Counted from the stretch's first letter, positions 24,647 to 38,138 are shown. The stretch is 64,000 nucleotides of DNA from Urechis unicinctus (GCA_034190875.2 CM067348.1:4770634-4834633), one strand, 5' to 3'. A program made the numbers and translations. Notes: generated by a model not told the origin, from the letters alone.

Positions 24647-27341
24647 TCATCCCATGGTGGAACCGCTTCTGGTCGAACAGCGATTCAAGAAATTGGACGT
24701 GTCGTGCAGGTGTTTCAGGGGGTAGTCGTTGTGAAGCTCAGCTGGATAATCTAAATCGACCTCAAGGATGTACCCATCGTCAGGGTGGGTGCAGACTATT
24801 CTGGGGAGCGACTCTGGCCAGTCCACCCACTCAATGTTCGAGGTGGGTAGGGCCTGGCTCATTGCCCATCCATAGAGGTTGTTGGCGTCGAGGTACTGGA
24901 TGTAGCTTGTGGGCTTGTCCTGATCAAAGTCTCCTACGTAGGGATTGTTCGCTTTGGCATGGCGCCGCGAGACCATACTTATTCCTCCACGCAGACCCTT
25001 CTTGATGAAGAGGTGCTTGTCGTAGTCCGTGAGGAGTGCGAGTTTTACCCCTGTGTTCTTGAGTATAGCATCCCACGAGAGGCCTGGGCTGGTATAGCAG
25101 TGGGCTGGGTCCAGGCCGTACTGCTTTAGGCTGGTCTTCCGGAAGGTTTCAAACACGTCGGCTAGGAGGAAGACGTCTGTTCAAGGTAGAGGTCGTGGTA
25201 GTCGCCCATGTTCTTGCAACTGAACGTGCTCCAGACCTTTTGCGCGTGGGCGTAGTCTGTGGCTGATATGCCCTGCTCCGAGAGCTAGCTGTAGAAGTCT
25301 TGGATGGGCGGGAGGGGAGAATCAAACTTATCCCAGCTGTCCATAAACTCATAGGAGAAGACTCCCTTGCATAGGAGTAGCCCTCGCTTTGCCTGGTCTG
25401 GCTCATACTCTGCCGTTATGGTGACGCGTCTGGGCTGTTGGCTGAGACCAGCTTGTCAATAGAGGCCAGGAGGAATTGTGCGCTGTCTATAAAGTGGAGC
25501 TGTCCGCGTGATAGGGATATGTACTTTACCATATTGTTGGGTATACCGTTGATGTCTCCCTCTACCTTGCTTATGCCCTGCATTAGGAGATGGGAGTCAT
25601 AGCCCCGCAGATTATGGAACACCACGGGGATGGGGGTTGTCTTGGGGCTCAGCTTAAGCTTTAGGTTGCAGGCGTTGTGGGCTGGCCCTCTGTACTTGCC
25701 GGTTATATGGCAATGGTCGCGGACCTGGTCGGTGAGTAGTGGTTTGCTGCAGACGTGGCATTGGGTTGCGGTCTTGTGGACTGTTTGGTCCTCCCTGGTC
25801 ATCCGCATGGGGACTGGCTTTGAGAGAATTGATTTGATCTTTTTCTCCTCTTGTTGTAGGGCTATGAGGAACTTCTCCACAGTGTCTCTTCCCCTGTAGA
25901 CTACTTGGGGAGAGGTCTTTCCATCGCATCGCACCACTATGTAGCCGAACCCGCAGCCTTGGTCTTCCTGGGTCTTCTGGGTATTGCTCTTTTCTGGATT
26001 GAGTGCTGGCCCTGGGAGCTTCACTGTGAGCGCCTCAAAGTCAGCATAGATGACGCAGGGGGACGGGAGTTGCTTTTGCCAGTTCTGGAAGGATAGGATG
26101 TTTTCCCTCTCCTCTGGCATGTCTACCCGCACGGCTGTTTGGCCGACCCCTGCACACTCGAGGTGGTGTAGCCGTGGAGCAGCGTTTGCAGAAGAATTTA
26201 CGGCACTCGTGTTTTCGTCTGGTCGTAGAGTAGGTGGTTCAGGTTTTTGATCCAGCTGTAATGGCATACTCTATCCTTCTCGATCAGCATGAGGTTTATA
26301 CAGTTGCCAAGATGCTTGCTGATCCGGTGGACCATGACAGCTTTCCCATCCCAGCCAAATATGTTCAGGCCTAGGTCAAGAGCCTTTTCGATTTTTTCGT
26401 CGTGGGAGACGGGGATGGGTACGCCACACCTGAGCCCTTTAGCTTATCTAGGAGCCACTGGATGTTGTATTTTGATGGTCTCTGGGGGTTTTTGGCAGTT
26501 GGGTACAGTGCGGCTGCAATAGCCCATAGAATGCCGATGTCGTTCCAGTTCTTTACGTTTATAATGGCCTCTTTCTTTGCCAGTGGTGGCGGTAGAGGGA
26601 GGTAGAAGCCGCCTTTGAGTGGTTGATACTTGGCGATGTCGATCCAGATGGTTTCTACCGCCTCGAAGACCCACCCAGAACCTAGGTTAACCCACTTCTC
26701 CAGCATCTCCTGGATTTGGGGGCCGGCCTGGTCTATCGCGGAGTCAATGTCTTCTTCGCCTAGAACCGTTTGCTGCTTGTTTCATAGGACTGGCTCTGTG
26801 TACTCCGTGACACCATCTTTGTCGGTCTTGTAGAGATTTACTTTGACTGCAAGCTGGGTTTTGAGGCCACCTAGCCGGTTCAGCTCCTCTGCCAGAACTT
26901 TACGAACCTGGGGTTGCACGCCTTTCTGGAAGGTCAGGAGGTCTGGGGCGTAGGGGTGAGTCTCGGGAACGTTCATGACTCAGCCTCGAAGTTGGTTACT
27001 GATGGCCCGCTTGGTTCTTCTGAATTTGAGGTGGGGAGTGGGAACTGGTCTGAGGCTTGTTTGGGGAACTGGGACCGGCCTTACACAAGGGAGTGGTTTC
27101 CTGAAGGCGGGCCTGGGGTGTGGGGCCGGTGCTTTCGCCATTTCAGACCAGAGTCGGGGGATGGAGTCGGCGGAGGGTCTGGGTCACAGTCCACCATGGT
27201 TGTCATTCTTGCATACATCTCCTTGTACGTCCTGTCGAAGGCGTTTTTCTGTCGAAGGCGACATTCGTCCGTGGATTGGCAGGGCCTGGCCGTTTTTCTT
27301 GAGTCGGCTGCCTGTTTCGCGCGTATGTGGTGGGGCGTCAT
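24647..27341 (-). pseudogene. Protein-primed family B DNA polymerase (PolB), truncated and frameshifted
   Basis: This enzyme would replicate the Polinton from a terminal protein. In order on the minus strand there is a proline-rich N-terminal extension (27341-27081) and the conserved pre-exonuclease region (26706-26371: GSGWVFEAVETIW, DIAKYQPLKGG). The exonuclease comes next, with YADFEAL (Exo I) and NLRGYDSHLL (Exo II). Inserted within it is a Cys/His HNH-like block (CHVCSKPL...DHCHITGKYRG...HNACNLKL). Then follow DYHDLY and ADVFETFRKT, and polymerase motif A (LDANNLYGWAMS) at about 24890. The protein stops soon after LDYPAELHNDYPL, so motifs B and C (the catalytic DTD) are missing. There are about five frameshifts (near 27080, 26370, 25420 and 25160 among others) plus in-frame stops (for example about 26780). 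Confidence 0.9.
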
Positions 27342-27369
27342 TACTCTAATGTTTTATTAGTTCAAAAGG

Positions 27370-27514
27370 GGGTACAAATGACACAAAATCAAGTCGCGAC
27401 GAAATACCCACCTATGACTAGTGGTCTGCTAGGTGGTGGTTCCTTGTGCCCTGCGACTCGTGGCTCCCTAAACCCTGCGATTTCGTCGCGACTTGATTTG
27501 TGTCATTTGTACCC
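27370..27514. repeat. Long hairpin-forming inverted repeat near the right Polinton end
   Basis: Arms 27370-27405 and 27480-27514 (about 35 bp, one 1-nt difference; core AGTCGCGACGAAAT and complement) flank a 74-nt loop. The second arm lies inside the right TIR. The corresponding arm is deleted from the left TIR. It could form a cruciform. Whether it is functional or a by-product of duplicated TIR segments is unknown. Confidence 0.85.
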
Positions 27515-27661
27515 TGCGACTCATGGCTGCCCCTAACCCTGCGACTCACAGCCTACTGATAAAGTCGCAGCTTTAATCCTTGGCCAGCGTTTGTCAGCTC
27601 TTGAGACCTTAGACCCCGAAAAGAATAGTCGAAGTGGGTTGATTATGCTCTGAAGTGGGGA
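27474..27661 (-). repeat. Right terminal inverted repeat of the Polinton
   Basis: It is the inverted match of 17395-17557, ending in TGAAGTGGGGA. It contains several CCCTGCGA motifs (about 27449, 27474, 27512 and 27537), which suggests iterated binding sites. The region just outside (from 27662) is unrelated to the left flank, which is masked by the gap. Confidence 0.9.
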
Positions 27662-28460
27662 TTCCTTATCGTCGGTGGGTGGGGGTCTCTATTAGGGGTG
27701 TGCTCGAACCACCATTGCCTATACTACTGCCTTAATTGTGTCCTAACAGGCATTGCATTGTCTGTTTGCGATATTTTGATATGGAAATATTAAGCTGTCG
27801 GTAGATAAGTGGGAGGGCGAGGTCAAACCATCATTACATCTTAATAGTTGCATAAGCAGAAAATCCTTGGCGGTTCTTTTAAACCCATTTCACTTGACAG
27901 TGTGCAGGGCAAACAGTTATAGCAAAATAGTAAATCAATGCTATCTACGAACCGAAAGTGTGTTTCATTCGACCAGAGGCTGAGTTTCAAAGAATTTACT
28001 TACTATTTCTTTAGATCGGTGTTCCTTTGTAACGCTCATACATAATTTGTCAGGACCACTTTATGGCAACTCTGTTAGTTTGCCATATGAGATGACATGC
28101 AGACGCCAGGTAATATTATCGGAGTAAAAGAAGTCCACTTTGGGTGTAGTGAGACTTACCGGGTGCCTTATGCCTAAAGTAATGCAACAGCACCTTTTTG
28201 GAGTCGCATGCCTGTTATTCAGGCATTGTACTTCAAAACATTTTATGCCATTCTTTGGGAGCGCATAGTAGTTAACACCGGACGTAATTTTATCAACAAT
28301 GTTTAATTTATATTTTAAGTGTCGTGTTACCGAACGGATTGTGGTTTTTGACTGAATATTCAACAAAACTGCTGTGTGTGATCCATAGAAGCAAACAAGC
28401 ACCCATGGTTATTTGTTATTAATTTGCTATAAATCATTTATCGATATCGACAATGAATTA

Positions 28461-28676
28461 CGCCAGGCGTCCTTCAGTCAGGCATCCTTCAGTCAGGCAT
28501 CCTTCAGCCAGTCGTTCTTCAGCCAGGCGTCATGCCGTCATGCGTCCTTCCATCACGCATCCTCGCGCACATGCGTCCTTCCACCAGGCGTTTTTTAGCT
28601 AGGCGTTCTTCGGTCAGGCGTCCTTCGGCTAGGCGTTTTCACGCCAGACGTGCTTTAGCCAGGCATCCCTCAGCCA
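28461..28676. repeat. 15-bp minisatellite
   Basis: About 14 diverged tandem copies of a 15-bp unit close to CAGTCAGGCATCCTT. The best preserved copies are at the left end. Substitutions accumulate to the right with no large indel. In one frame it encodes a QASFS-like pentapeptide repeat, but flanking sequence gives no support for a gene. Confidence 0.9.
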
Positions 28677-31600
28677 TGAATTTGATACTTCATTACCACA
28701 TGCAGCCAAACTGTATATCGATCTTCACGTAATACTAATGCGTAATCTTGAGAGGATAGATCCATCTGTTTTGATAATTATTAACGATAAACCCCCTATG
28801 ATACGTTGCATTATCATGGACAAGGATTAAGGCTGCCGAACAGGTTTGTGTAAAGTAGGCGATGATTCGCAATGTGCCGTGTTCAGGCTCCAATCATGTT
28901 TAGTTACGTAATTACCGTAATGGAACGCAAACATTATTGATAACGCTTTAATCTACACAGAACGGGCAGCAGTAAATAGTACTTCATGCCCTTAATGTGC
29001 TCCCTAGATTAACTTAGCAAATAACAAGCTTTCTAGTTTATTTGATAATCCAGATAACCGTCCATTCCGACGTTCTAGCGTGCCAAATGGATCGTGATTA
29101 TTTTACATTTGCGTTTATTTGGACGACGACCTATCCTATTCACCCGGTATGATGGTCAGCCTCCGTCAGGGATACACAGACCGTGGTTTACTTCTACCAC
29201 CTGCACACCGTGATTAACGAACACGTTACATGTGTTGAATCAGAATAAACACCTCTAGTTTTAGCTGACACATTGTTGTCATATTTCCTTTCTTAAAACG
29301 GCATGAATTCATAATGTATTTGTGTAACATAGCTTGCAAGCGAAGTGGGGGTGTGGGATAGTTTGCAATTGTTGATATAACACTTCAGTGTTGGCTTGAT
29401 ATTTAATGCTGATTGAAAAATATTAAATTATACATACAGTTAGCTATTATTTACCGTATCTATTCTTGATCCGTTGCATAGATCAGTTTTGTCGCTAGAA
29501 AATATATTTGATATGTATTGGCGTACTCTATCGATGGGCATATCAATACACAGTGTACGATAGATATCACATACATTATAACAATCGTACAATCATAGGC
29601 GGTATTGTACTCCGTGGCAATACGTAACTACTGGAAGTATCGTTAATATTGGGCTTGACCTTATCTAAAGCACCCATCGTTAACAAGTGGCGTTGTGCGG
29701 TTATGTTGAAACTTCAGACCTTCAGAGGAACCTTACGTTTGTTCTTAAGATATGTCTAAAAGCATCAATAACCATTATAGGCACAAGAAATCACGCCTAG
29801 TCGAAAATGAGTATGCATGCGATATTTTGCTTTGTGGAATATTGCAAATCAATTGCAATCAGAGCCAAGAACCACGCAAAAGACATTAGCGCGCAATCAA
29901 GGCGTTTACGACGTGTCCATCCTGTTACTTTTGGCATAGTACTTGGACGACAATAACGATAGATAGAGTAGCTCAATGAGGTCAATAAAAGCATGGAACG
30001 TGGCCGTATCAGTTACATCTGCAGCCAGACACCGGCCTAAAGTACTGTTTGGCATTAGTTAGGTTCAGCATAATGCCAAGCAGTTACTTGTTGGCCACAT
30101 TACTTGCTCCTTACCCTAAGTTGAATCATCCTCGAATATACACTAATACATTGATCACTTCAACGTTTCAAGATTGACAACATTTTCTTTATATGCACAA
30201 TTTGTTGAAAGACATCAATGCGCACAAAGAAAGGGTCGGTTCTTTTATGAGGTAAGTGCTCACGCACTGAGCACTTTCTTAGTGACTCGGTTCGCAACAT
30301 GGGTAGAATGGATAAGTGAACTCATCGTTCAGATCGTAATACAGGCATAGTGTTAAATGTCAATGACAATGTTAAAGAACAAACTGACATCAGAACTGAT
30401 ATCGGCACGGATATCAGCACTGAGAGTGATCCAGTATACTGTTATACCACATACTTCGATGCACATGGATTGCATTTACTTGTAGACATTAAGACAACTT
30501 TAACACATAGAGACCCGGTGCAAGTGGCTTTTCATATATTCATGCAATATCGAATAGCGACTGACATCGTGCCAATGCCTAACCTGGGCTCATGATTTTT
30601 ATTTCCACTTCTGTTGGTATGTAAGTGTTTGTTGTAAATCGCAAGGAAGTCAATGTTTGCGTTTCTTACATTACTTTGGCTAATTTATAGAGCCTTGCGT
30701 ACGCTTGCAACCATAAGAAGTTTTAAAAACGATGTATACGTAATTGCTTTAGCTCCACTCCTTCCCTCTATAGTGCTTCTTGTCGCACGCAGCATAATCA
30801 AACAGCGACTTCACTGTCGATTTAAAAAAGATGACGTCGACGATTGCAAATTGCAGCATACAAATGAAAACAAAGCAGTAGTCCCGTTGAATATATCACT
30901 ACATGGTCACAATCACTGTTGTAATTGACTTAACGATATGGAGCTGGTACATGTATCTACTTTGATATATAGTCAATGCTTAAAGTGAAGCTGGTACAAC
31001 GTAATATTTTTGTGATAGTATCAATTTGGACCGTTTATACACAGCCTGATATCAAATAAATCCTGACATATGGCGTGGTAATGCAGTCATTAAAACGATT
31101 AAGTAAAGGCTAACGACAGTTTTGCAACACATTACCGGTTGCTAAATAGAGCGTTTCAGGTGAGCCTATTCTGGCAGCACAAATAGGTGAGATATGCTCA
31201 GCGACATAATGGTACAAATTTATTGCATTGCATCCGCAGCGCAATTTCTAACCTATTGTAATGACTAAGTACGGAAAGGTAACCATTAGCTGAGACGTCT
31301 GGTGTCCGACCGTCCATCAAATGACAGGCACGAGTTGTAACGTTTCGTGAATACTTTCAACAACTTTAACCTCACCCTAAGAATGGGAGATTACTACATC
31401 AAGCTAAACATGTGTAGACAACAAATAAAACTATATTTAGTGATCATGCAAAGACAAATGCAATGCCTTATTTTGGAAACAGAGGTTTTTATATATATTG
31501 GTGTTGGTTCTTGCCAAGGCTTCAGAGATTGGTTGTTATAATTGGTGTTGTTAATGAAATGTTTTCTCTGATGAGGCACAACGTTCACTATGTTGCCTAG

Positions 31601-34600
31601 AATCGTTTTCATATTTTTATTTAAGTCATTAAGCTTAACGAGTGCAATATCGTGGCGGAAAGCAAATTATCTTTTGAGCCTCGCGGGTACGCGAGCTATT
31701 AAAAGCAGTGATGTACTTGGACGAAGAACAGTATTTCATGATCCAATTATATCAGTAAACTGTATTTAAATTCCGGTGCAAATGACTAAAACGACCTTGT
31801 AATTGAGCCGGCGGGTGAACAATTACCAACTTGTCGCTAACGACACAATTTGCATTCCATCTAACGATCTCGATTAGTTTATAGATGCAATTACGTCTTA
31901 ATTGGCATTACAATATCCCACAATAATGGGCATCGTTATCATTACACAAAGGCCTTCCTATTATGCCGCAAACATAAGGAGAGAATGGCACATCCGCACT
32001 AAATTATCCCCACCTTAAGGAAGAGCGAATGGTGTTGTTAAGGTGTGATAATGGCTGTAGTGTTCTGCGTACTAGAGCCCAAAATAAGACACAATTAAAA
32101 GTGGACTTCTAAGGATATATGTATTGTTATACCGTGTATCCATACCTGGCTGTCAGTCAGGATCTGTGTGGTTATATTATATGTCAAAGCCGAATCGGTT
32201 AATTCACGATTTGTAAGGCACCCGTTTGGTAATATATCTTCAGACAAAAGGTCAACTTTACCACAGCGCCAGCCATCAATTATAGCTTTTCAACAGCTCT
32301 ACTCGATATGTGTCAACTAATGCATATAATTAGTCTGCGTATTATTTTCTGGCCCTCTAATGTCTCTGTGCCGATGATACGCTCATCCCGTCCGTAGCTT
32401 AAGAAAGAGAATACACAATGACAGGTTATTCGTCGGATATATTATGTTTAAGCCTGGCAGGTAATTAAGGGGCACCTGAAGCCGGGATCAGGTAGAATCG
32501 CAAGTACTAAAATCTCAAGCCGCACTGCCTTGTGCTTCCACTTGTTTTCTTGCTAAAAGAGTTGATTTATAATCCAGATTGTTGTGGGCGATGCACGAGA
32601 ATGTTGATTGAATACCATCACATGGCATGGATCATAGCCATCGGGATAGACAGCGCTGTCTCGCTCGATTTGCAGACTTGATGGTTTAACATGATAAAAG
32701 CTAAGGTCGATTCAGGCCATATGTCGATATGGCATGCTGCTTGAAGGGGAATTTCGGCTCAAGTGGTTGAAATCGTTCGTCTAAATCAAATGGTTTTGTG
32801 AAAATGCTCCAAAAAGAGAGACTTTTTTGATGACTACTTTAATTGCTATTGTCGGTGTGTACATCTCGGATAGCGCTATCGCGCCCAAGTCACTTGATAT
32901 TGTACAAAATGCTTCGCTGTGAATTAGAATCTGACATCCCTATTATTGATTGGAGACATTCTTGTTCAATTCATTAATATACGTCGACTAATACGAGTCA
33001 TTAGATTTTTTCAAATATTGACCACCTTGCAAAAGTTGTCTATAATAAGCTGTTTTCCGTTGGTTTGCATCAGTCTGTCAGCGTCGTTGGCGTTTCCTGT
33101 CACGTTAAAACTTGACAGCGTGGTAACGTATAGCAGTCACTCAAATGGATGATCGAAATAAATTTTTATTGCAATACAAAACCAATGAAACGCAGCTAAG
33201 AGCGATTTGTTGCTTAATAAACGGTTGCGTGGAAGTGTATTTCGCTGGTACCAAACGGTGAATTTCATTAAACCTGCTGCAAAAGATTGAGCGCCATACT
33301 TGGATTACTTATCGTATTTCACTAGTGGCAACATTTCAAAGCTATTTCGGTGTCTGGTCGGAAAGGCAACCGTTTGCATCGATATCTGGTATCCAACTGA
33401 CCATGAAATGAAAATAACGAGAAACAAAGTAAATTGATTTTTTCCAACAATGGTAACTTTCCCCTAGGAAATCGAAGATTATGCCTAAAAACCAAGCATA
33501 TGTAGATAACCAAGCTTTATTATATGATTGCGCGAAGAGAGAAGACACATTATTTTGGAAAACGAGCTTTCCTGATTTATCGGTGGTGTTGTTTCTCTAC
33601 TTGTTGTTATATGTGGCCTGATTGATGAAATTGCTTATTTTCACGATGAATGGAAGGACACAATATGTCCACGTTTATGTACAGAATCTTTATCATATTA
33701 TTTTGGTATTGTGTTACCAACAATGTTGAACGAAAACAACATTGTGGCAGACTGCAAGTTATATTCGGATGTCGCGCAAACAATTTAGCAGAAAACCGTT
33801 TTCAAAACTATTGACAATCAACCGAACGACATTATAACTAATCCTGTTAGTAAACCATTGCAAAACTATAGCGAACTGCGCAGCTTGCATTACCACTGAC
33901 GACCTTGACCAATGTTTAGCTGCAATTACGTCTAACTTGGCATTGCGCTATCCTGATTTAGGACCGCGTCTATGTGTTAAGCATTTGAACCTAATATAGC
34001 TGGCAAAATAACGGTGCGTCTATTTAGACAAACGCACGCTTAATGGATTTTTTTAGCAGCTAGCGCCTTTAACTTGGGCTTCATGAAAGGTGCTGCGCTT
34101 GAGGTCACATGAGAGCTCCGTGAATATTGATGACCATGGTATCTTTTTTTACCCGCAGCTCGCACTGGCAGCAGCTTCTCGTTACTATCTGATTCCGGAC
34201 ATTTTACAAGCTTTTATTAACTTACGCTTCATTTCATGCACACATATCAATTTGTCCACATTGATTGATGTTTAAATTATAGGGCGCTTGTACTGTACTA
34301 GAAACGAAATATTAGGGTTAAACATAACGCTCTTTCCTCAAAACGCTCTTACCTCAAAGCGCTCGTTAATGTGGGCGTATAATGTAATCCTGATCCTGGT
34401 AAATGTATTTTAACGAATTGACTCCGCGAGACAATTGAGTGGTAGGTTAATTTTTTATCTCGGATGCAGTGAAATATATGTAAAACGAATTGTATAAGTA
34501 GCACCCGCACATGTGTGCATCAATAAGCCGACATAGTTGCCACAACATGACTTTTCACGCCTTGTTGAGATTTATTGAAGACCACATTTGCGCTGTTCAA

Positions 34601-37600
34601 TAGCTCGCAGCGAGGCCGTAATGTATGTAGAATTAATGATGAATTGTGCCTACAATATTTGCAACAACACCTCTGTATCTTTATGCCCACAACGACTACA
34701 CCCATGCGATGCCCCATATATAACTGATAAAAAAGCGACCGCTATAAGAGCTGGTGGTTTGGTCACTTGGAAAGGCGAACCAGATATTTCAACTATCTGA
34801 CGACAAGGACAAGCCCCATAGAGATAAGCAAGCACTGCCAGCCTATTCATTAGCATAGTATATTAACTGGCTTACTATGACAAACAGGGCTTGGTACGTT
34901 GCTGCATTTTTGCATTAACCATAACACAGTGAAGGGGACTTTGTCAGCGCACTTAGCTGAATAACTCAAACTGTGAGGAGCGACTGGTGCCCATTTTTGG
35001 TCACCCTGTGCGCTGGCCCATCTTATCAGGAACACAAATGATGTTTACTGCTACATTATTTTTCATACAATGGATTGCAATTGGTCAGTTTGTGCTAGCC
35101 AAATATTTAGAATCTTTGAGCTGACACAATATTCGAGGGAGCGCTTGTTTACACCAACACATGCCATGTGAATATAACATTACGTAAATGTGAAATTTTT
35201 CTTCGCAAATTCTATTGGCTGGACGAGGTCGTCTTATTAGCTATGAATACTCTATATAATAGTAATAGGGCATCCGATATAATATGATATGTTATATGTT
35301 GTTTCAGGTAATGCATATATGTTATTTATACCCACAACCGTCAGATAGGTTCTTATGTCAAATGTTCGACGATACTAGCTCCTCTCTTACCAAATGCAAA
35401 GATTATGCATGTTCAAGTACACGACAATGGAAGCTTCCACATTCCCTACACCTTGCTATTCAGAGCCAGCCTTATAGATGGCCTTAGCTTTTAGTTTGCA
35501 TATAAAACAGCCTCTATTACAGGACAGCCTCTAGTATTGCCCAGTCAGAGAGTTGTATCATAATTAACATTATTAGTTTAAAATATATGGTATTGCGATT
35601 TATCCACTATGATACGCATGTCATATATATCCCACTGACCGATAATTCACTGCTGCAAAGACTCAGCTTAAGCGTATTCCAATTTAGGTTACTACCGTGA
35701 TAATAAACGGCCCTGTCCGCGCTTAGGGAACTTACTGTTAATATTGCCATTTATCACCAATACGCTATACCACTGATTGACAAAGACTTACGTGAGATAA
35801 AGATAAATCATTAATGTCACATATACACTGAGACTGGATGAATCAGTTGTGTTACATATTAAAGATTTGTCCTGGTTGGTAGAACGAACTTCACATATGA
35901 GTGGCATTGCTGACGGTTATTTGCTTTTATTCATGGCCACAGTACTTCGAACAATCTTCCGAGCAGCCAATGTACTTCAGTTGTGTCAATTGGTCACATG
36001 ACATAACGAAACGTTATGATTAATCATAACATTTACAATTTGCATTACCAATAGTACTACAGGAGCAATACGCTGCAATAGTAGTCTTTTGATGTGACAA
36101 TGGGGAGAATAATGTGGCGTCAATGTCTCATGTACTGATATTATTTTTATCATATGAGCAGTTAGAACGTAATCATAGGCACTTTCAAGGGCAGACAACC
36201 TGGGTGCCAAATATACACTAAAGAGTTGGTGACAGCCTCTAAAGATTAAGTGCCATACAGTTAGCACCAAAACGGATGATACATACTCGTTTTAAGTTGC
36301 GAATAATGCTTAATTATATACATGTAATAAACTGGATGTGGTTGAACTTAAGCACGAAACACATTCCAAATACTAACATATACTTGTCAAGTAGAACTTA
36401 GGATGTCTGTACACGAGGTGAAAGGTCTCTATGCAGTGCATTCACGAAAACTCTAAATGCACTTCAGGGTATCATATCCGTGTTTAACGTGTCGAAATAG
36501 AATGCCAAGTAGTAAGTATTTACTCACAGTGAACAATCAGAAAGGTATATTCGACACGTAGCCTTCGTGAAATTTAAACATTACAGGACGACTACTTTAT
36601 ACATTACAAACTTGAACATATTGCTGACGCTAATTTCGCAACATAATGAGCTTTTCGGTGCGATGCGTAAACACATAGACTTAATCAACCATTCTTTACT
36701 TGTCGTAATCCGTTACTACGTAAAGGCATATCGATAGTGCTTCCTCCAAACACCGAACTAAACGTTATCCGCGCATCCTATCGTAAACCATAAGATTGTA
36801 TCAGTCGGTCTATACAGACGAATACAGTTTAATGTGCATTGCCTTACTCAGACACATCGTCATAACACGAATTAGATCCGAAACAGTGATGGCAATCCAG
36901 GTGTGTCATTCACAGTACACGTCACAGTCGCGTGTAATTGAGAGCAATATTTTTTATTTCTGAAAGCATAGATTTAAACAAAGAGGAGAGTTGTGCCATT
37001 AAATACTACCATGAAAATGAACGAACAGCTCGCGTGCTGGCGGGTGCTGATGTACTTTACTAAGAACCTATGGCGCAATCCTTTTTTTTTCTAAATATGA
37101 TTAACATTAACATGGACGTCTTACGGTAACTTGCTCAGACGAGATATTTTCTTTGCATATTGCGTCTTTGACTTTTATACGTACATTTGATACATCGCCG
37201 TGCTATGAGGTCGTTATGTTTAATGCAAGAAGTGGTCAGCAAATAAAACATTATGGAGCGATGTATCTTATTACTCTGATGCCGCAAACTATAAAATACA
37301 ATCATATCATCCGCAACAGATGATGCTGACCTTCGGCACAATAATATTTTAACACATAACCATTCCAGTTAAACGGTTACTTTGACATGAACATCTGAAT
37401 AGAAATGTATGCAATAGTGGTTTATTTGAGCAACACGCCATTTTAGTAGGTGTGTAGGCTGCCGCAACACATGACATTATGATTGCAAAAGTTGGATATT
37501 TTCGACATCATCATACCGATAGCAATGTACATGGACGATGAGAGCATGTGACTAATTTTTAATCCTTATACAACATGCAATAACAGCTTTAAGTCCCTAT

Positions 37601-37653
37601 TTATCGAGACTATGACCATGAACGAAAAGGAAAATATACCACAAATAAGGCTA

Positions 37654-38138
37654 TCAAATGAATGTGCGCCAGTGCTTTAAAGCAGTTGTAATCTCCATCA
37701 TCAAATCTTTCGGCCAAGGAGCACTTTTGGCAAAATATGACATCTGCTTGGTCTTCATGTCGACTACAATTTCTACTCGGACAAATTTTCCATATTCAGC
37801 ACAGTTCTGCAATAAGTGCTTCTCAAACATTCGCGGCTTCCGGAATCAGCCACAGATTAGACGACATCATTTTGTAATAGGTCCCTCATCAACTAACAAA
37901 CTTTCAAATTTCTGCAGGAAGGGCGGCGTTTCCATAAAACCTTCGAAAACAGTTCTGCAGTCAAACTGTATTCAGGCCGACGGCATAGAAATTGATTCAT
38001 CAAGCGAAGCTTCCCAGAGACCAAATTCAACAGTGTGTTCAGCCTCACCATCTCTTCAAATGCAAGCAAAAAATTACCCTCCAACAAGTCCAATCTCTGG
38101 TTGCCTGTAAAGTAATACGCCCAGGCAAGGTATTTCAT
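37654..38138. pseudogene. Ambiguous coding-like patch, both strands
   Basis: The plus strand has an uninterrupted 150-codon frame (37658-38110) with FCNKCF and a Ser-rich tail. On the minus strand a single frame from about 38130 down to a stop at 37654 reads like protein (for example FVRVEIVVDMKTKQMSYFAK, then KSAPWPKDLMMEI). It includes a C-x3-C...H-x4-C pattern (CRLICG, then HLLQNC) and is interrupted by TGA at 38056, 37972, 37867 and 37846 and a TAA further upstream. Either a decayed minus-strand gene fragment or a chance plus-strand ORF would explain it. I do not recognise either product. Confidence 0.25.

Larger units (their letters stand above)
17395..27661. mobile_element. Degenerate Polinton/Maverick-like element
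   Basis: Inverted terminal repeats (17395-17557 and about 27474-27661) enclose a protein-primed type family B DNA polymerase and a retroviral-type integrase with a D-D-E core. That pair is the hallmark of Polintons (Mavericks), self-synthesising virus-like DNA transposons. After removing the 3.3 kb nested insertion at 18043-21376 the element is only about 6.9 kb, whereas autonomous Polintons are typically 15-20 kb. I find no recognisable packaging ATPase, cysteine protease or capsid genes. Both core genes carry frameshifts and stops and the polymerase lacks its C-terminal part, so this is an internally deleted, dead copy. The left terminus may continue into the gap, so the 6-bp target duplication expected for Polintons cannot be tested. 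Confidence 0.88.

Noticed and set aside
25149-25406. 85-codon minus-strand frame with Ser/Arg-rich product
   Set aside because: It is a shifted frame over the polymerase; the correct frame of the same segment gives conserved polymerase motifs with a stop and frameshifts.
26914-27360. 148-codon plus-strand frame
   Set aside because: It lies opposite the N-terminal and proline-rich part of the polymerase pseudogene; the minus-strand reading has clear family motifs.
28413-28598. QASFS-repeat protein
   Set aside because: The frame is created by a 15-bp minisatellite and has no supporting flank.
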